A stretch of 64,000 bases of DNA from Psychrobacter aquimaris (GTDB lineage Bacteria > Pseudomonadota > Gammaproteobacteria > Pseudomonadales > Moraxellaceae), in assembly GCF_016107525.1 (NCBI RefSeq), contig NZ_JABASR010000004.1:1-64000 (forward strand), given 5' to 3'. The stretch's first letter is position 1. Each line of letters opens with the position of its first letter. Made by a program: the position numbers and the translations under genes. The notes beneath the pieces were generated by a model. The model was not told the DNA's origin. It made no database searches and saw nothing but the letters and a program-made list of their open reading frames with translations. This document shows, piece by piece, positions 55,226 to 64,000 of this stretch.

Positions 55226-55252
55226 TAGACGACCCTCTAATTAGGACACTTC

Positions 55253-56281
55253 ATGACAACATCGAATGACATCAAACCATCGGCAACCCTACAAGAAAAC
55301 TTAGGTGGCTATCCTACTCCTGAGTGGCAAAAGTTTGGCGCGCACCAATGGCGAGACTCTGACCTTAGCAAGCATCTGTATCAATCGATGATTGATATAG
55401 GTGATGGCATTGAGCTGTGTGTTGAGGCAGGTGGTAATCCTAATAATCCACCACTGCTCATGATTATGGGGCTTGGCTCACAGATGATATTTTGGCCAGA
55501 TAATTTTATCAAGCGCCTTATTGATGCCGGTTTTTTTGTCATTCGTTTTGATAATCGTGATATTGGTCTGTCTTCTAAAGTACAGATTGATGGACTACCA
55601 CGTATTAGCCAGTTAAAAATGATGATGCGTTTGCAAACGGGGTTGTCTAATAAAGGTACGCAAGTTGCTTATAATTTAACAGATATGGCAGAAGATACCG
55701 CTCGTTTGATTAAGGCGTTGCAGTTGGGCAAAACCCATCTGATTGGGGCTTCTATGGGCGGCATGATTGCACAAATCGTAGCGGCACGTTATCCAAGTCT
55801 AGTGCAGCGTATGGCGTTGATGTTTACCACGACCAACCGTGCATTTTTAAAACCTCCAAAACCCAAGCAGCTATATACCCTGATTAACCGTCCTGAAAGT
55901 CATTCTGAGCGCGATATCGTGCGTCATAGTGTGTGGTTTATGAAGACAGTCGGTACACCAGGGCATGTCAACGTACGTATGGTGCGTGAAATTGCCAAAC
56001 TGCGTTATCAGCGCAACTTTCATCCGCTCGGGACGGTACAACAGCTCAATGCTATCTTGGCGTCAGGCTCTATCAGCCGGTTTAGCAAGCAAGTCAAAGC
56101 ACCGACTATTGTACTGCATGGTAGCGCAGATGGACTACTCCCCGCCTCACAAGGTCGGGTAGTTGCCAAGACCATTCCGAATGCCAAGTTTCATTTAATC
56201 GAAGGCATGGCGCATGATATTCCTGAGTACTATCAACCTTATATGGTCGATTTAATCAGCAATCATTTATTAGAAAAATAG
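55253..56281 (+). CDS. Alpha/beta hydrolase
   Basis: A 342-residue serine hydrolase of the alpha/beta fold. The nucleophile elbow GASMGG has Ser167; the acid is probably Asp in LHGSADGLLP and the histidine is in EGMAHDIPEYY. The oxyanion region LLMIMGLGSQMIFW precedes it. A lid-like helical section (about 195-265) lies between strands. AGGACACTTC precedes ATG 55253. It follows rubA closely and ends with a strong terminator. Substrate is unknown; an ester or lactone hydrolase is likely. Confidence 0.85.
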   Translation: MTTSNDIKPSATLQENLGGYPTPEWQKFGAHQWRDSDLSKHLYQSMIDIGDGIELCVEAGGNPNNPPLLMIMGLGSQMIFWPDNFIKRLIDAGFFVIRFDNRDIGLSSKVQIDGLPRISQLKMMMRLQTGLSNKGTQVAYNLTDMAEDTARLIKALQLGKTHLIGASMGGMIAQIVAARYPSLVQRMALMFTTTNRAFLKPPKPKQLYTLINRPESHSERDIVRHSVWFMKTVGTPGHVNVRMVREIAKLRYQRNFHPLGTVQQLNAILASGSISRFSKQVKAPTIVLHGSADGLLPASQGRVVAKTIPNAKFHLIEGMAHDIPEYYQPYMVDLISNHLLEK

Positions 56282-56308
56282 CTATTTACTCATAATAAAA
56301 TCCGTAAT

Positions 56309-56358
56309 AAAAAGAGCGTAAATCCTACTATTGATTCATAGGGTTTACGCTCTTTTTT
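56309..56358. terminator. Intrinsic terminator after the hydrolase gene
   Basis: AAAAAGAGCGTAAA pairs with TTTACGCTCTTTTTT, extended by a CCT/AGG pair set inward, with a loop of about 14 bases. It also faces the end of the convergent WG-repeat gene. Confidence 0.75.
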
Positions 56359-56370
56359 ATGCTGGCTATT

Positions 56371-56421
56371 TTATGTAGGTCTTTAGATTATGTAGGTCTT
56401 TAGATTATGTAGGTCTTTAGG
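56371..56421. repeat. Three tandem copies of a 17-bp repeat
   Basis: TTATGTAGGTCTTTAGA occurs at 56371-56387, 56388-56404 and 56405-56421 (last base G in the third). It sits between the hydrolase terminator and the stop of the WG-repeat gene, just outside coding sequence. Confidence 0.8.
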
Positions 56422-56435
56422 TTTGAACACGCAGC

Positions 56436-57437
56436 TTAATCACAACCCACCCCTGTGCCTTCCTTATCGATACACATTTTATTGCCATTTTTTAGATTGC
56501 CAATCCACGCTTTACCACCAGTAAAGGTAAAGGCGGGTTTGCCTTGGTAAAAATCATCAGCTGACACACCGCTATTGGCAAAGCGAAAAGGAATCACCAA
56601 CTCGCCACCAAGATTAACAAAGCCCCAGTTTTCATCGATGCGCACGCCAGCCAAGCCTTCGGCAAAGGGACGCACCTCGTCAAAAGAATAGGTAATCATG
56701 GTCACATTATTGTCATCGATAAATCCCCATTTGCCATCTTGCTGACGCGGTTGCAGCATCGTAAAGCGATTGGGAGGTGCTTGGTTGAATGAGGATGCGT
56801 CGCCATTGGTGCTAGCAGGTGCTCGTTGCGTCGTGGATTGCTCGTTGTCTCTACTGTTTGGGTCACTGGTCGTTTTGCCGTTTTCATCAATCCAACTGAT
56901 CGCTTGGTTTTTACGTACACGGGCGACACCATCCTGGTAATCATCAATGTCACTAATCGCGGATGAAAACGACACAATGGTTTTATTACTAGTATTAATG
57001 ACCCCATATTTACCATCTTGTTTTACTACGATACGCCCGTTAGAGACGGGACGCGCCCAACCCTGTCCTTCTTTGAGTACATCGTACATCGCAGGCACCA
57101 CTTCACGACCCTGCATATTAAGATAACCGACATGACCATTGCGCAGTACAGGAAGTAAACCAGCCGATATCTTACTGGCATCGACTTTTTGATAACGTGA
57201 TAAATCAACGACGCTTTTGCCTTTACTATTAATCAGAGCAACTGGCGCGCCAAAATCCTTTGTCGCCAAAAAATAGCCGCTATTTGCCGTACAAGCCACG
57301 TTTTTATAATAACTTTTTGGAATGTTGCAACTGGCCGCTTGCGCACTTGGCACCATAAATAGCGTACTAGCTAAAAGGAATATAGCAAAACCAGATGTCG
57401 ATAGTCGTTGTTGTAGGGATAATGAACGTCGTAACAT
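56436..57437 (-). CDS. WG-repeat-containing secreted protein
   Basis: A 333-residue exported protein with a signal sequence (cleavage near AQA-ASC) and several WG-type repeats, seen as YGVINTS, ISWIDENG, KWGFIDDNN and NWGFVNLGG. Such repeats form beta-rich domains of unknown role. A Ser/Thr/Asn/Asp-rich linker (about 190-220) splits two repeat blocks, and the first blocks have diverged from the consensus. Two Cys close to the N-terminus and two near the C-terminus may form disulphides. Its stop is 15 bases from a tandem repeat. Function unknown. Confidence 0.8.
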   Translation of the reverse strand: MLRRSLSLQQRLSTSGFAIFLLASTLFMVPSAQAASCNIPKSYYKNVACTANSGYFLATKDFGAPVALINSKGKSVVDLSRYQKVDASKISAGLLPVLRNGHVGYLNMQGREVVPAMYDVLKEGQGWARPVSNGRIVVKQDGKYGVINTSNKTIVSFSSAISDIDDYQDGVARVRKNQAISWIDENGKTTSDPNSRDNEQSTTQRAPASTNGDASSFNQAPPNRFTMLQPRQQDGKWGFIDDNNVTMITYSFDEVRPFAEGLAGVRIDENWGFVNLGGELVIPFRFANSGVSADDFYQGKPAFTFTGGKAWIGNLKNGNKMCIDKEGTGVGCD

Positions 57438-57841
57438 AGATGAACCTAGGCTAATGATATTGAAGTACTTGATGTAAAGACTAATAAGAAACCGTCCTGT
57501 TTTATTATGCTACTACAGTGATTATAAACCACTAGATTAACAAATAGTGATATCCACGCCAATATCGTTCCTGTAAGAATGTCTCCACCATATATTCGTA
57601 TTGTTATAGAGGTTCTCTTATGTGAGCGAAGCTCAAGGGCGTCATTGACTTTATCCCTAATTTATAAAGCGATAAAACCTGATACAGCAATAATAAATCA
57701 AACAATAAGCATAAATGATGGTTTGACCATTTCATTTTAGCGTCAAAACCTAGACAATACGGCTTGGATTAGCGTAAGCATTCATTAGCGTCATCGTTGA
57801 TACAGTAAGATAAAAAAATAATACGGATATAAGGACATTAT
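57438..57841. other. Intergenic region WG-repeat gene to EamA gene
   Basis: The 404-base gap between divergent genes contains no gene, repeat of the TA-flanked family or RNA that I can identify. It is AT-rich and should hold both promoters. Confidence 0.4.
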
Positions 57842-58774
57842 ATGGCGATTGCTTCTTCACGCTCTGCCTCTACTGGGTTGGTCATTGGTTGTATTATCTT
57901 TGGTTTGGGTAGTTTAATTGTCGCTCACGTTGATATTGGCGGTTGGGCAATGGCATTTTGGCGCTTGGCCATTTCAGGTGTCGTATTCGCTGTATTGGCC
58001 AAAATCATGGGACAGCGTCTACCGCGCTCAAGGCGCGCTATTTTTTATGGCTTGTTATCAGGTGTCTTTTTAGGCTTAGATCTGGCGCTCTGGCACGAGA
58101 GTATTTATGCTGTCGGTCCTGGCATCTCGACTTTACTGAACAGCCTACAGATTTTCTTTTTAGCCGCCATTGGGTTTTTATATTTTAATGAACGCCAATC
58201 TATATTGCAGCTCATCAGTTTATTTTTAGCCATGCTTGGCGTGGCCATGATAGGCAGTCCTGAGTTTGCGCATAACAGCGCCGCCACTTGGGGGTTTGTC
58301 ACTGGTATTGTCTCAGGGGCCATGCTGGCGGCGTCGATGACTTTTATCCGTAAGACGCATGATACTGAACCCACACCAATATTTATGCTGATGCAGCTGA
58401 TTAGTATCGGTGGTGTATTGGCGATGATTGTTCCCATGTTTGTGTTTGATATGGGTCATATTTTGCCAAACACTTGGGCTGAGATTGGCTGGGTGCTCAT
58501 CTACGGCACAGTGATGCAGTGTTTGGCGTGGGGGTTAATCGCTTATTCCATTCCTAAGCTGTCTTTGGCGTTAACTGGATTATTATTATTATCAGAACCC
58601 ATTGCCGCCTTGGTCATTGATTATAGCTGGCTGGACAAACCGATTAATACTTTACAGTGGAGCGGTGCCCTGCTGACCATGTTTGCAATCTATTTGGGCT
58701 CACTGAAACCCAAGCCGCGCGCCCTACGACGTTATCGGTTTTTCTCAAAATTTTATAAGCGAGACTACAAGTAG
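57842..58774 (+). CDS. EamA (DMT) family transporter
   Basis: A 310-residue inner membrane protein with ten hydrophobic segments in two EamA halves. Segments such as GGWAMAFWRLAISGVVFAVLA and AVGPGISTLLNSLQIFFLAAIGFLYF and the second-half LALTGLLLLSEPIAALVID are typical of drug/metabolite exporters. Basic residues close the C-terminus. AAGGACATT precedes ATG 57842. Substrate unknown; it stands alone before a strong bidirectional terminator. Confidence 0.85.
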   Translation: MAIASSRSASTGLVIGCIIFGLGSLIVAHVDIGGWAMAFWRLAISGVVFAVLAKIMGQRLPRSRRAIFYGLLSGVFLGLDLALWHESIYAVGPGISTLLNSLQIFFLAAIGFLYFNERQSILQLISLFLAMLGVAMIGSPEFAHNSAATWGFVTGIVSGAMLAASMTFIRKTHDTEPTPIFMLMQLISIGGVLAMIVPMFVFDMGHILPNTWAEIGWVLIYGTVMQCLAWGLIAYSIPKLSLALTGLLLLSEPIAALVIDYSWLDKPINTLQWSGALLTMFAIYLGSLKPKPRALRRYRFFSKFYKRDYK

Positions 58775-58799
58775 TTTTTATTGTGTACTTGTTGCCACT

Positions 58800-58845
58800 C
58801 CATAAAAAGCGCCCATGCTATGGGTAGCATGGGCGCTTTTTATGG
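58800..58845. terminator. Bidirectional intrinsic terminator
   Basis: CCATAAAAAGCGCCCATGCT and its exact inverse flank the six-base loop ATGGGT, a 20-bp perfect stem with A and T runs. It sits between the convergent EamA and uracil permease genes. Confidence 0.9.
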
Positions 58846-58907
58846 AGTGAATATGCTGTTACCAGCATTATCTGATAGGTTTAAAATTCAAGCATCATAA
58901 AAGCTAA

Positions 58908-60341
58908 TTATTTAGCCAATGATTGATGAGCAGCCTTCGCTTCAGATCCTTGGTTAAATAACGCATTTAATACAATCGCTGCCAGAGTAGCAGTACCGAT
59001 ACCGCCCAAATCAAAGCCGCCTAAGTGCAAACTAAAGTTACCGGTACCCATAATAACGGTCACAGCCGCGATAATTAGGTTACTGTTTTTGCTAAAGTCG
59101 ATACGACTGTCTATCCAAATTTTGACGCCTGCAATAGCAATCAAACCAAACACCACAATGGAAGCACCGCCCAATAAAGCTGCTGGTATCGTCTGAATGA
59201 TGGCACCAAACTTTGGTGATAGCCCTAACAAAATAGCCACCACACCTGCCACGACAAATATCGTTGTGCTATATACTTTAGTCACCGCCATCACACCGAT
59301 GTTTTCAGCATAAGTCGTCACACCAGTACCGCCAAACCCTGCTGAAAAAGTGGTTGCTAAACCATCAGCAAAAAATGCTCGACCCATATAAGGGGTCACA
59401 CGAGCTTTGGTCATACCTTCGACGGCCTTAAAATGCCCTAAGTTTTCGGCCACCAAAATAAAGGCCACAGGTGCAATCAGAATAATAGCACTCATCTCAA
59501 AGCGAGGCGTATGAATGCTCGGCAAGCCAAGCCATGAAGCAGCTGCCACACCACTAAAGTCGATCGCCGAACCAAAACCCATGACATTGGTCATTATAAA
59601 ATAGGCAAAGTAGGATAATATTAAACCAACCAGTAATAACAGACGACGCAGCATACCACGTGTAAAGACAGCCACACCACTGATGAGTAATACGGTCAAC
59701 GTAGCCATCCAAGCATCGAACTGATTTGCAGAAACCCCTTGAATGGTCACTGGCGCTAAGTTGAGACCGATAATCATCACGATAGCACCAGTAACGATAG
59801 GCGGCATCAAACGCTCAATCCAGCCAGTACCCGTTTTCATCACCAGCAGCCCGATTAACGCATAAATGATACCGCAAGCCATAATGCCGCCCAAAGCGAC
59901 ATTCAAATTATCATTGAACCCTGCGCCTGCGTAAGCCGTCACAGCGATAACGGGACCAATAAAAGCAAAACTTGAGCCCAAATAGCTCGGCATGCGTCCA
60001 CCAGTGATCATAAAGAACATCACCGTACAGATACCTGACATCAAAATGGCTAAGTTGGGATCAAAGCCCATTAACAGCGGCGCAAGCACAGTCGAACCAA
60101 ACATAGCAAAAGTATGCTGTACACCTAGCAGCACACTTTTTGACGGAGGCAGATATTCATTGATACCGACTGGATCACGATCTAAATCACCTTGATAAGG
60201 ACGCCATGTCGGAAACCAGCGTCCATTTTCAAAGTCTGGATTGTACGGCGGACTGATCGCCGCAGACTCTAATACATGTTCAGCAGATGGTGCTTGAGCG
60301 CTGTTTTCTAAAGGCGAGGAATGGTCTTTTTGAGATGGCAT
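58908..60341 (-). CDS. NCS2 family nucleobase permease (UraA/RutG-like)
   Basis: A 477-residue inner membrane permease with about 14 hydrophobic segments. NCS2 marks include VQHTFAMFGSTVLAPLLMG, SYLGSSFAFIGPVIA, LVAENLGHFKAVE with the conserved Glu, and GGTGVTTYAENIGVMAVTKV. The subgroup is nearest to uracil permeases, but RutG or another pyrimidine/purine carrier is possible. It has an acidic/Pro-rich cytoplasmic N-terminus of about 65 residues with RWFPTWRPYQGDLDRDPVG. ATAGGACAAG precedes ATG 60341. The adjacent gap contains no riboswitch that I recognise. Confidence 0.88.
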   Translation of the reverse strand: MPSQKDHSSPLENSAQAPSAEHVLESAAISPPYNPDFENGRWFPTWRPYQGDLDRDPVGINEYLPPSKSVLLGVQHTFAMFGSTVLAPLLMGFDPNLAILMSGICTVMFFMITGGRMPSYLGSSFAFIGPVIAVTAYAGAGFNDNLNVALGGIMACGIIYALIGLLVMKTGTGWIERLMPPIVTGAIVMIIGLNLAPVTIQGVSANQFDAWMATLTVLLISGVAVFTRGMLRRLLLLVGLILSYFAYFIMTNVMGFGSAIDFSGVAAASWLGLPSIHTPRFEMSAIILIAPVAFILVAENLGHFKAVEGMTKARVTPYMGRAFFADGLATTFSAGFGGTGVTTYAENIGVMAVTKVYSTTIFVVAGVVAILLGLSPKFGAIIQTIPAALLGGASIVVFGLIAIAGVKIWIDSRIDFSKNSNLIIAAVTVIMGTGNFSLHLGGFDLGGIGTATLAAIVLNALFNQGSEAKAAHQSLAK

Positions 60342-60883
60342 ACGCGCTTGTCCTATATAAACTGGGCTAAAATAATAGACGACAGTAAATGAAAAATAAA
60401 AATTGCGTTAAATTAGGGCATCAACTGGCAAGAATATGTGGCTAGAAATTACGATAACGAGTAAAATCCGCATCTTTTCATTTTAAAATATGTCGCCCTG
60501 ATTTATTCATTTATGTTGCAATATGGCAAACCAAAAGTATTATTTGGTATGATGACCATGTTTTGGTAGATGTATGTGGTCGGATATGTTTTACTAAAAA
60601 ATGGTTATGGTCGCTTATGACTCAGCGTACTCTGCAGCGACAATCAACTTACAGGATGTTACATAGCCATTAGCTCCGAGCATGATAGCGGAGTTTCAAA
60701 ATAAATAAAAGTTATTATTCAATCACCATTTTTCCTCTTTTGCGTCAATACTTCCATGGGCGGTGCTTCCTCTACACCTTTTATCGGTGCTATGAGCGAA
60801 GGCTGTCTGTTACATTCTCAATGAAAGTGCCTAAAGCAGTCTATACAACATGTTAGTGCACTTAAAAAATTTGGTAAGTTATT
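60342..60883. other. Intergenic region nucleobase permease to sdaA
   Basis: This 542-base gap holds no gene with clear support. A small CTCCG/CGGAG hairpin is at 60674-60693. A 21-codon frame near 60604 has no ribosome site. I do not see a glycine or purine riboswitch. Confidence 0.4.
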
Positions 60884-62317
60884 ATGATTAGTGTTTTTGA
60901 TTTATTTAAAATCGGTATTGGCCCATCAAGCTCACACACGGTAGGACCCATGGTCGCCGCCAATCTTTTTTTGGGGTCATTAGCCAAGCAAACAGAGCTG
61001 ACTGCTATTACAGGCGTTGAAATTGAGCTTTATGGCTCTTTGGCAGCGACAGGCAAAGGGCATGCAACCGATACTGCTATATTGTTAGGGCTACTTGGGC
61101 ATGCTCCCAGCACGATCGATACCCGTTTGACCAGTCAATATTTGTCACCAATTTTTTCAGAAAAACAGCTCAATATAGCAGGCAAACATGTTATTGCCTT
61201 TGATACAGAGCGCGATATTCATTGGTATGACGAAACCGTTTTGCCCTACCACCCTAATGCCTTGACTATCCGTGCATTATTGACCGATGGCAGCCATTAC
61301 CAACAAACCTATTATTCGGTAGGTGGCGGCTTTGTTATCAATGAAGCAGATGCCACCAATCCGGATGAAGATAACGCCACACCGACCATCGACGCTATTC
61401 CGTATCCCTTTAATAGTGCCGCAGAATTGCTAGAGCAGTGTCGTCAACACCACTTAAGCGTTAGTGAATTGGTACTGGCGAATGAATGTCATTACCGCAA
61501 TCAATCAGAAGTCTTTGCTTATTTAGACTCTATTTGGGAATCAATGCAAGACTGCGTGACGCGAGGCTGTCAAAACAGTGGCATATTGCCTGGGGGCTTG
61601 GATGTAAAACGCCGTGCACAAGCATTACATCTACAACTGTGCGCCGAGAAAAACCAGCCTATTACCAAAAATGATAAACTCGCCGCCATGGATTGGATTG
61701 ACTTATACGCCTTAGCGGTTAATGAAGAAAATGCCAATGGTGGAAATGTCGTCACTGCACCCACCAACGGTGCAGCAGGTATTATTCCTGCGGTGATGCA
61801 TTATTATCGCGACTTTTTGGCAGGCTATAGCCAAGATGGCGCACGCAAGTTCTTGTTAAATGCGACTGCTATTGGCAGTTTAATCAAACAAAATGCCTCC
61901 ATCTCTGGCGCTGAAGTTGGTTGCCAAGGTGAAGTTGGTTCTGCTTGCGCTATGGCCGCTTCTGCATTGGCAGAAATCTTAGGCGGCGATCCTGCCAAGT
62001 GCCTCAATGCCGCCGAAATTGGTATCGAACATAACTTAGGTCTGACATGCGATCCTGTTGGCGGCCTAGTGCAAGTGCCTTGTATTGAGCGTAATGCCAT
62101 GGGTGCTGTCAAAGCCGTCAATGCCGCGCGACTTGCTTGCCGTGGTAACGGACAACACTTCGTCTCTTTAGATAAAGTGATTGAAACCATGAAAGTAACT
62201 GGTGCTGATATGCTAGATAAATACAAAGAAACCTCACGAGGCGGTCTTGCTGTTTATGCAGACAATCGTATCCCTACTGCCACTCATGGCGTCAGTGTAA
62301 AATACAGTCAGTGCTAA
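60884..62317 (+). CDS. sdaA: L-serine ammonia-lyase, iron-sulfur type
   Basis: A 477-residue enzyme that turns serine into pyruvate and ammonia using a [4Fe-4S] cluster. It opens [26 protein letters not shown], the usual domain start; the later cysteines [23 protein letters not shown] and VQVPCIERN supply cluster ligands. It is one chain as in E. coli SdaA, not split. TGGTAAG stands before ATG 60884. A hairpin terminator follows. No regulator is adjacent. Confidence 0.95.
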   Translation: MISVFDLFKIGIGPSSSHTVGPMVAANLFLGSLAKQTELTAITGVEIELYGSLAATGKGHATDTAILLGLLGHAPSTIDTRLTSQYLSPIFSEKQLNIAGKHVIAFDTERDIHWYDETVLPYHPNALTIRALLTDGSHYQQTYYSVGGGFVINEADATNPDEDNATPTIDAIPYPFNSAAELLEQCRQHHLSVSELVLANECHYRNQSEVFAYLDSIWESMQDCVTRGCQNSGILPGGLDVKRRAQALHLQLCAEKNQPITKNDKLAAMDWIDLYALAVNEENANGGNVVTAPTNGAAGIIPAVMHYYRDFLAGYSQDGARKFLLNATAIGSLIKQNASISGAEVGCQGEVGSACAMAASALAEILGGDPAKCLNAAEIGIEHNLGLTCDPVGGLVQVPCIERNAMGAVKAVNAARLACRGNGQHFVSLDKVIETMKVTGADMLDKYKETSRGGLAVYADNRIPTATHGVSVKYSQC

Positions 62318-62376
62318 TATAACCATTGTTTAATATAGCCTGTTCTGACATCACGCTCCCAAGTATTTGCTAACAT

Positions 62377-62414
62377 AAAAAAAGACCTCTAATAAAGAAT
62401 TAGCGGTCTTTTTT
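62377..62414 (+). terminator. Intrinsic terminator of sdaA
   Basis: AAAAAAGACC and GGTCTTTTTT pair, extended by CTAAT/ATTAG inside, with a loop of about five bases. It lies 60 bases after the sdaA stop. Confidence 0.85.
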
Positions 62415-62459
62415 GTTTTGGCTAAATATAATTAATAATTGGATATGCTCAATGATTCA

Positions 62460-62858
62460 TTATTCAGCTACTTTTGAAACCACTTCGTTCAGAATCCAAA
62501 CTGGCTTAGCCATGTTACTAACTTTATCCACCACTACTTCTTGGCGAACATCTAGAACATAACGATAGTTTGGCTCATAAGTGAAGCCTTGAATATTACC
62601 ATTTAAAGGTGTGTAGTTTTTCTGATAAGTCTGGCGATACTGTAGACATTCTGATTCAACCTTAGTGCCATCGGCTGTGGAAAGCTCACAGACGGCTTTA
62701 AGTGGTGCTACTTCTATTTTAAAACTTGGGATGTTAACCACTTTAACATTCATAGGTTTCCCATCGACAACCATCGTACGTTCGTTATCCATACCCATGG
62801 TAGAACAACCTGAAAGGGCAAATGCTGTCATTACTGCTGCAAGTACTAATTTTTTCAT
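62460..62858 (-). CDS. DUF4377-like lipoprotein
   Basis: A 132-residue lipoprotein with a signal ending in LSGC (Cys18). The domain resembles DUF4377: a Cys-Leu-Gln-Tyr-Arg motif, then IQGFTYEPNYRYVLDVRQEV and the ending ILNEVVSKV. Such domains often occur in heat-shock HslJ-like or META-domain proteins, but their role is unknown. Three Cys besides the lipid Cys may include a disulphide. ATG 62858 follows GAGGA by seven bases; a TTG two codons earlier is rejected. The 414-base gap 62859-63272 is AT-rich and holds only the argJ terminator. Confidence 0.8.
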   Translation of the reverse strand: MKKLVLAAVMTAFALSGCSTMGMDNERTMVVDGKPMNVKVVNIPSFKIEVAPLKAVCELSTADGTKVESECLQYRQTYQKNYTPLNGNIQGFTYEPNYRYVLDVRQEVVVDKVSNMAKPVWILNEVVSKVAE

Positions 62859-63199
62859 TGTCAAATCCTCAGTTGATTGTTATGAATACATTATTAATGG
62901 TTTAAAATTATTGTTTTGGACATTTTATGATGGTAAATATGTTTAAAAAAATTTCAGTGATTGTTGTGACATTACTGTCAATATTGAGTTAAGCAAAACT
63001 ATTCACTTTATTTAACTTTACCCGATAAATCTATTAAGTCTCAATAATGTCGTCTATTCTTCGTTTACTGAGGTCAGTATAGGGCGCAACTCGTCTTCTG
63101 CTCTATAACTGCTTTGTAAAGTAACGTCAGCTTTTGCAACTGATGTTAATAGAACGTATTAGATAACAAGGTGAATTGATACCTCCTTAATGTGTGCAC

Positions 63200-63233
63200 T
63201 AAAAAAGCCAGAGCAATACATGCTCTGGCTTAA
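63200..63233 (-). terminator. Intrinsic terminator of argJ
   Basis: On the minus strand AAGCCAGAGCA and TGCTCTGGCTT form an 11-bp stem with a five-base loop followed by a T run. It is 40 bases after the argJ stop. Confidence 0.85.
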
Positions 63234-63272
63234 GTATAAATAGACAAAAAAAATGATTGGTTTTAAGCGCCT

Positions 63273-64000
63273 CTAACTACGATAATCCGCATTAATCTTG
63301 ACGTAGTCATAGGATAAATCACAAGTATAAACCGTATCACTGGCATCCCCGCGAGCAAGATCGATATGAATGGTAATCTCAGCGCGACTCATGACGGTCT
63401 TACCTGCCGCTTCCGTATAACTGGGTGCGACACCACCATTCTGGCAAATCATAACTTCATCTAGATAGACATCTACTTGCTCAGTATCCAAATCTTCGAT
63501 ACCAGCATAACCCACTGCTGCTAAGATACGACCCCAATTAGCATCGCTAGCGAAGAACGCTGTTTTGACCAATGGTGAATGCGCAACCGCATATGCCACA
63601 TCGCAGCACTCTTGCGTCGTCTTGCCACCAGTTACTTTGACAGTCATAAACTTGGTAGCACCTTCGCCATCACGCACAATTAATTGCGCCAGACGAACAA
63701 ACACCTCGGTCAAAGCCGCAAATATAGCCTGATAATGCGGATGCTCTTGGCTGTCAATGATATCTGAGCTGGCAGCACCCGTGGCTATCAACACACAGCA
63801 ATCATTGGTTGAAGTGTCGCCATCAACAGTGATGCGGTTAAAAGATTGTTCGTTGATGGCACTTAGCATCTCCTGTAATAGGTCAGCGGCAATATTGGCA
63901 TCAGTCGCCACATAGCCCAGCATGGTGGCCATATTAGGGCGTATCATGCCTGAGCCTTTTGACATACCCGTAATATGATAGCTGACACCCGCCACGTCGA
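63273..64000 (-). CDS. argJ: Bifunctional ornithine/glutamate N-acetyltransferase, C-terminal part
   Basis: Only the last 240-odd residues lie in the window; the frame is open to the edge. ArgJ makes N-acetylglutamate and releases ornithine in arginine synthesis. The self-cleavage site [12 protein letters not shown] with the catalytic Thr is visible near residue 22 of the visible part, after KGSGMIRPN. Downstream, [30 protein letters not shown] and [18 protein letters not shown] are typical. The gene ends at a hairpin with a T run. A simple acetyltransferase with only one activity cannot be ruled out. Confidence 0.93.
   Translation of the reverse strand, partial: DVAGVSYHITGMSKGSGMIRPNMATMLGYVATDANIAADLLQEMLSAINEQSFNRITVDGDTSTNDCCVLIATGAASSDIIDSQEHPHYQAIFAALTEVFVRLAQLIVRDGEGATKFMTVKVTGGKTTQECCDVAYAVAHSPLVKTAFFASDANWGRILAAVGYAGIEDLDTEQVDVYLDEVMICQNGGVAPSYTEAAGKTVMSRAEITIHIDLARGDASDTVYTCDLSYDYVKINADYRS

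Noticed and set aside
60411-60425. TTAGGGCATC as a further repeat end
   Set aside because: Only eight to nine bases agree with the element ends and no inverse partner lies nearby.
60604-60669. 21-codon frame in the gap before sdaA
   Set aside because: No ribosome site, no recognisable product and no supporting structure.
1-64000. CRISPR arrays, tRNA and rRNA genes, prophage
   Set aside because: No regularly spaced repeats with variable spacers, no TtCGA-type tRNA arm in a cloverleaf, no rRNA segments and no phage structural genes were seen.

Overview
The window looks like chromosomal DNA of a gammaproteobacterium of the family Moraxellaceae, most likely Psychrobacter. The main clues are a TyrA-AroA fusion in a pheA-hisC-tyrA/aroA operon, the phhA/phhB/hpd/fahA/maiA aromatic degradation set, a chromosomal class C beta-lactamase, CpxRA-like genes facing a Spy/CpxP-like gene, and moderately AT-rich intergenic DNA. 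The genus is an inference from gene content and style; no database was searched. No tRNA, rRNA, CRISPR array or prophage was seen. Genes at both edges (ampC, argJ) are cut by the window.

Layout. 0-9 kb: the 3' part of ampC, a lipoprotein, a DUF3817 membrane protein, a ferric-hydroxamate-type ABC importer in fhuC-D-B order behind a Fur-box-like site shared with a small divergent gene, and an NhaC-type antiporter. 8.9-21 kb: a phenylalanine/tyrosine degradation region (phhB, phhA, hpd on the minus strand; a LysR regulator, tyrB, fahA, a VOC metalloenzyme, an orphan TRAP binding protein, an IclR regulator, maiA and an acyl-CoA-dehydrogenase-like oxygenase). It encodes every step from phenylalanine to fumarate plus acetoacetate except a recognisable cupin-type homogentisate dioxygenase (HmgA). 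The VOC protein carries a complete extradiol-dioxygenase-like signature and is the best local candidate for that step. 21-37 kb: envelope and surface genes (a 1623-residue trimeric autotransporter, CpxA/CpxR-like genes with a lipidated Spy/CpxP-like protein, two adjacent large lipoproteins, gamma-glutamyltranspeptidase) and an Mrr-type nuclease. 37-46 kb: dnaE, an Hpt protein, trmJ, ytoQ, cysE, a broken IS630-type transposase gene, folK/folB and rarD. 47-52 kb: the phenylalanine/tyrosine biosynthesis operon. 52-64 kb: housekeeping and transport genes (tal, apt, rubredoxin, hydrolase, WG-repeat protein, EamA and NCS2 transporters, sdaA, a DUF4377 lipoprotein, argJ).

The main non-coding discovery is a family of short inverted-repeat elements, MITE-like, with ends GGGCGTGTCCTCA flanked by TA. 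Two full copies (about 173 bp, opposite orientation, 18.5 and 41.1 kb), two short copies (9.2 and 16.3 kb), a lone end (6.09 kb) and a decayed internal fragment (2.0 kb) are visible. Two of the ends supply the TAG stop codon of the neighbouring gene (fhuC-like ATPase and dnaE). Three copies sit in intergenic gaps of the aromatic degradation region.

The window thus holds both synthesis (pheA-hisC-tyrA/aroA) and degradation of phenylalanine and tyrosine. Most genes are ordinary core genes. The candidates for something new are the VOC enzyme in place of HmgA, the TA-flanked repeat family, the paired lipoproteins with a long acidic insert, and the small gene sharing a Fur-like operator with the siderophore importer.
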